Assembly: GCA_945952465.1 (NCBI GenBank)
Contig: CAMFIB010000009.1
Span: 1-50,277, forward strand
Source: an uncultured Pseudomonadota bacterium
GTDB lineage: Bacteria; Pseudomonadota; Gammaproteobacteria; Burkholderiales; Burkholderiaceae_C
Reading direction: 5' to 3'
Length of the DNA stretch: 50,277 bases
Made by a program: the position numbers and the translations under genes. The notes under the pieces are model-generated. The model ran no database searches, was not told the origin of the DNA, and was given only the letters and a program-made list of their open reading frames with translations. Shown here piece after piece: positions 50,022-50,277 of the stretch (its first letter is position 1; every line of letters begins with the position of its first letter).

Positions 50022-50277
50022 ATGAACACCCCGGTGCGCGCCTCCCCCGGCGCCACGCTGGCCGAGCAGCTCGCCGGCCGGCTGTCGGCCCGCATCCGCG
50101 ACCGGCTGCTGGCGCCGGGCGCCCGCCTGCCGTCGGTGCGCGAATGCGCGCGCCAGCAGCAGGTCAGCCCGTCCACCGTGGTCGCCGCCTACGACCGGCT
50201 GCTGGCCCAGGGGCTGGTGGAGTCGCGGCCGCAGCGCGGCTTCTTCGTGCGCGACCAGGCCGGCGCCACCGTCGACG
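50022..50277 (+). CDS. MocR-type GntR regulator, N-terminal part (partial)
   Basis: The visible 85 codons give a GntR winged helix (LAEQLAGRLSARIRDRLLAP, LPSVRECARQQQVSPSTVVA, AYDRLLAQGLVESRPQRGFF). The rest runs out of the window. Because it is divergent from an aminotransferase, it is probably MocR-type with a C-terminal aminotransferase-like sensor domain, but that domain is not in view. No strong Shine-Dalgarno precedes the ATG; GGTC is the nearest. Confidence 0.85.
   Translation, partial: MNTPVRASPGATLAEQLAGRLSARIRDRLLAPGARLPSVRECARQQQVSPSTVVAAYDRLLAQGLVESRPQRGFFVRDQAGATVD

Overview
The window is GC-rich, densely coding chromosomal DNA from a betaproteobacterium. Gene order and protein sequences (tuf - tRNA-Trp - secE - nusG - rplKAJL - rpoBC, a TTG-started L10, a DUF4390/NtrY pair next to rsmB, hemE beside priA) point to Burkholderiales, most likely Comamonadaceae. 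The family assignment is an inference from protein style and gene order. I see no rRNA, insertion sequence, prophage or CRISPR array.

Region 1 (1-12413) is the core transcription/translation block: the end of tuf, tRNA-Trp, secE, nusG, four ribosomal protein genes and the two large RNA polymerase genes, closed by a strong terminator. Its spacers are rich in RNA structure: tandem hairpins before secE, an L10-type leader before rplJ, and five hairpins between rplL and rpoB.

Region 2 (12549-19254) is an unusual tightly overlapping gene chain. It runs from a flavocytochrome c sulfide dehydrogenase pair (fccA, fccB) through rsmB, a DUF4390 secreted protein and an NtrY-type kinase to a short NtrX-like response regulator with no AAA+ domain. 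tRNA-Phe follows with its own -10 box and terminator.

Region 3 (19266-21802) holds a small HExxH peptidase-like protein with a peptidoglycan-binding-like N-terminus, a DUF411 metal-binding protein and a YbhN-like membrane protein.

Region 4 (21960-28800) is a six-gene catabolic operon: acyl-CoA dehydrogenase, TetR, carboxyltransferase, biotin carboxylase, MaoC hydratase and CitE-like lyase. It has a promoter and a candidate TetR operator. It looks like a leucine/isoprenoid-type branched acyl-CoA pathway in which the usual hydratase and HMG-CoA-lyase families are replaced by MaoC and CitE families. This is the best candidate for an undescribed system here.

Region 5 (28797-41583) mixes envelope and housekeeping genes: an Mpo1-like protein, pldA, rep/uvrD-like helicase, an AEC transporter, priA, hemE, two paralogous CoA-binding proteins, metY and several conserved hypotheticals. 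The hemE-priA spacer (about 350 bp) is AT-richer and carries two DnaA-box matches.

Region 6 (40954-50277) has dsbD with a thioredoxin-like partner, a creatininase-family amidohydrolase, cyanase with a structured leader, and a minus-strand series (aminotransferase, PhzF, histidine phosphatase, secreted hypothetical, pirin, RDD). It ends at a divergent MocR-type regulator with an ATACAG/CTGTAT operator.

A short dispersed palindromic repeat (GCTCC/GCTAT...ATAGC type) occurs about five times, four of them inside genes.
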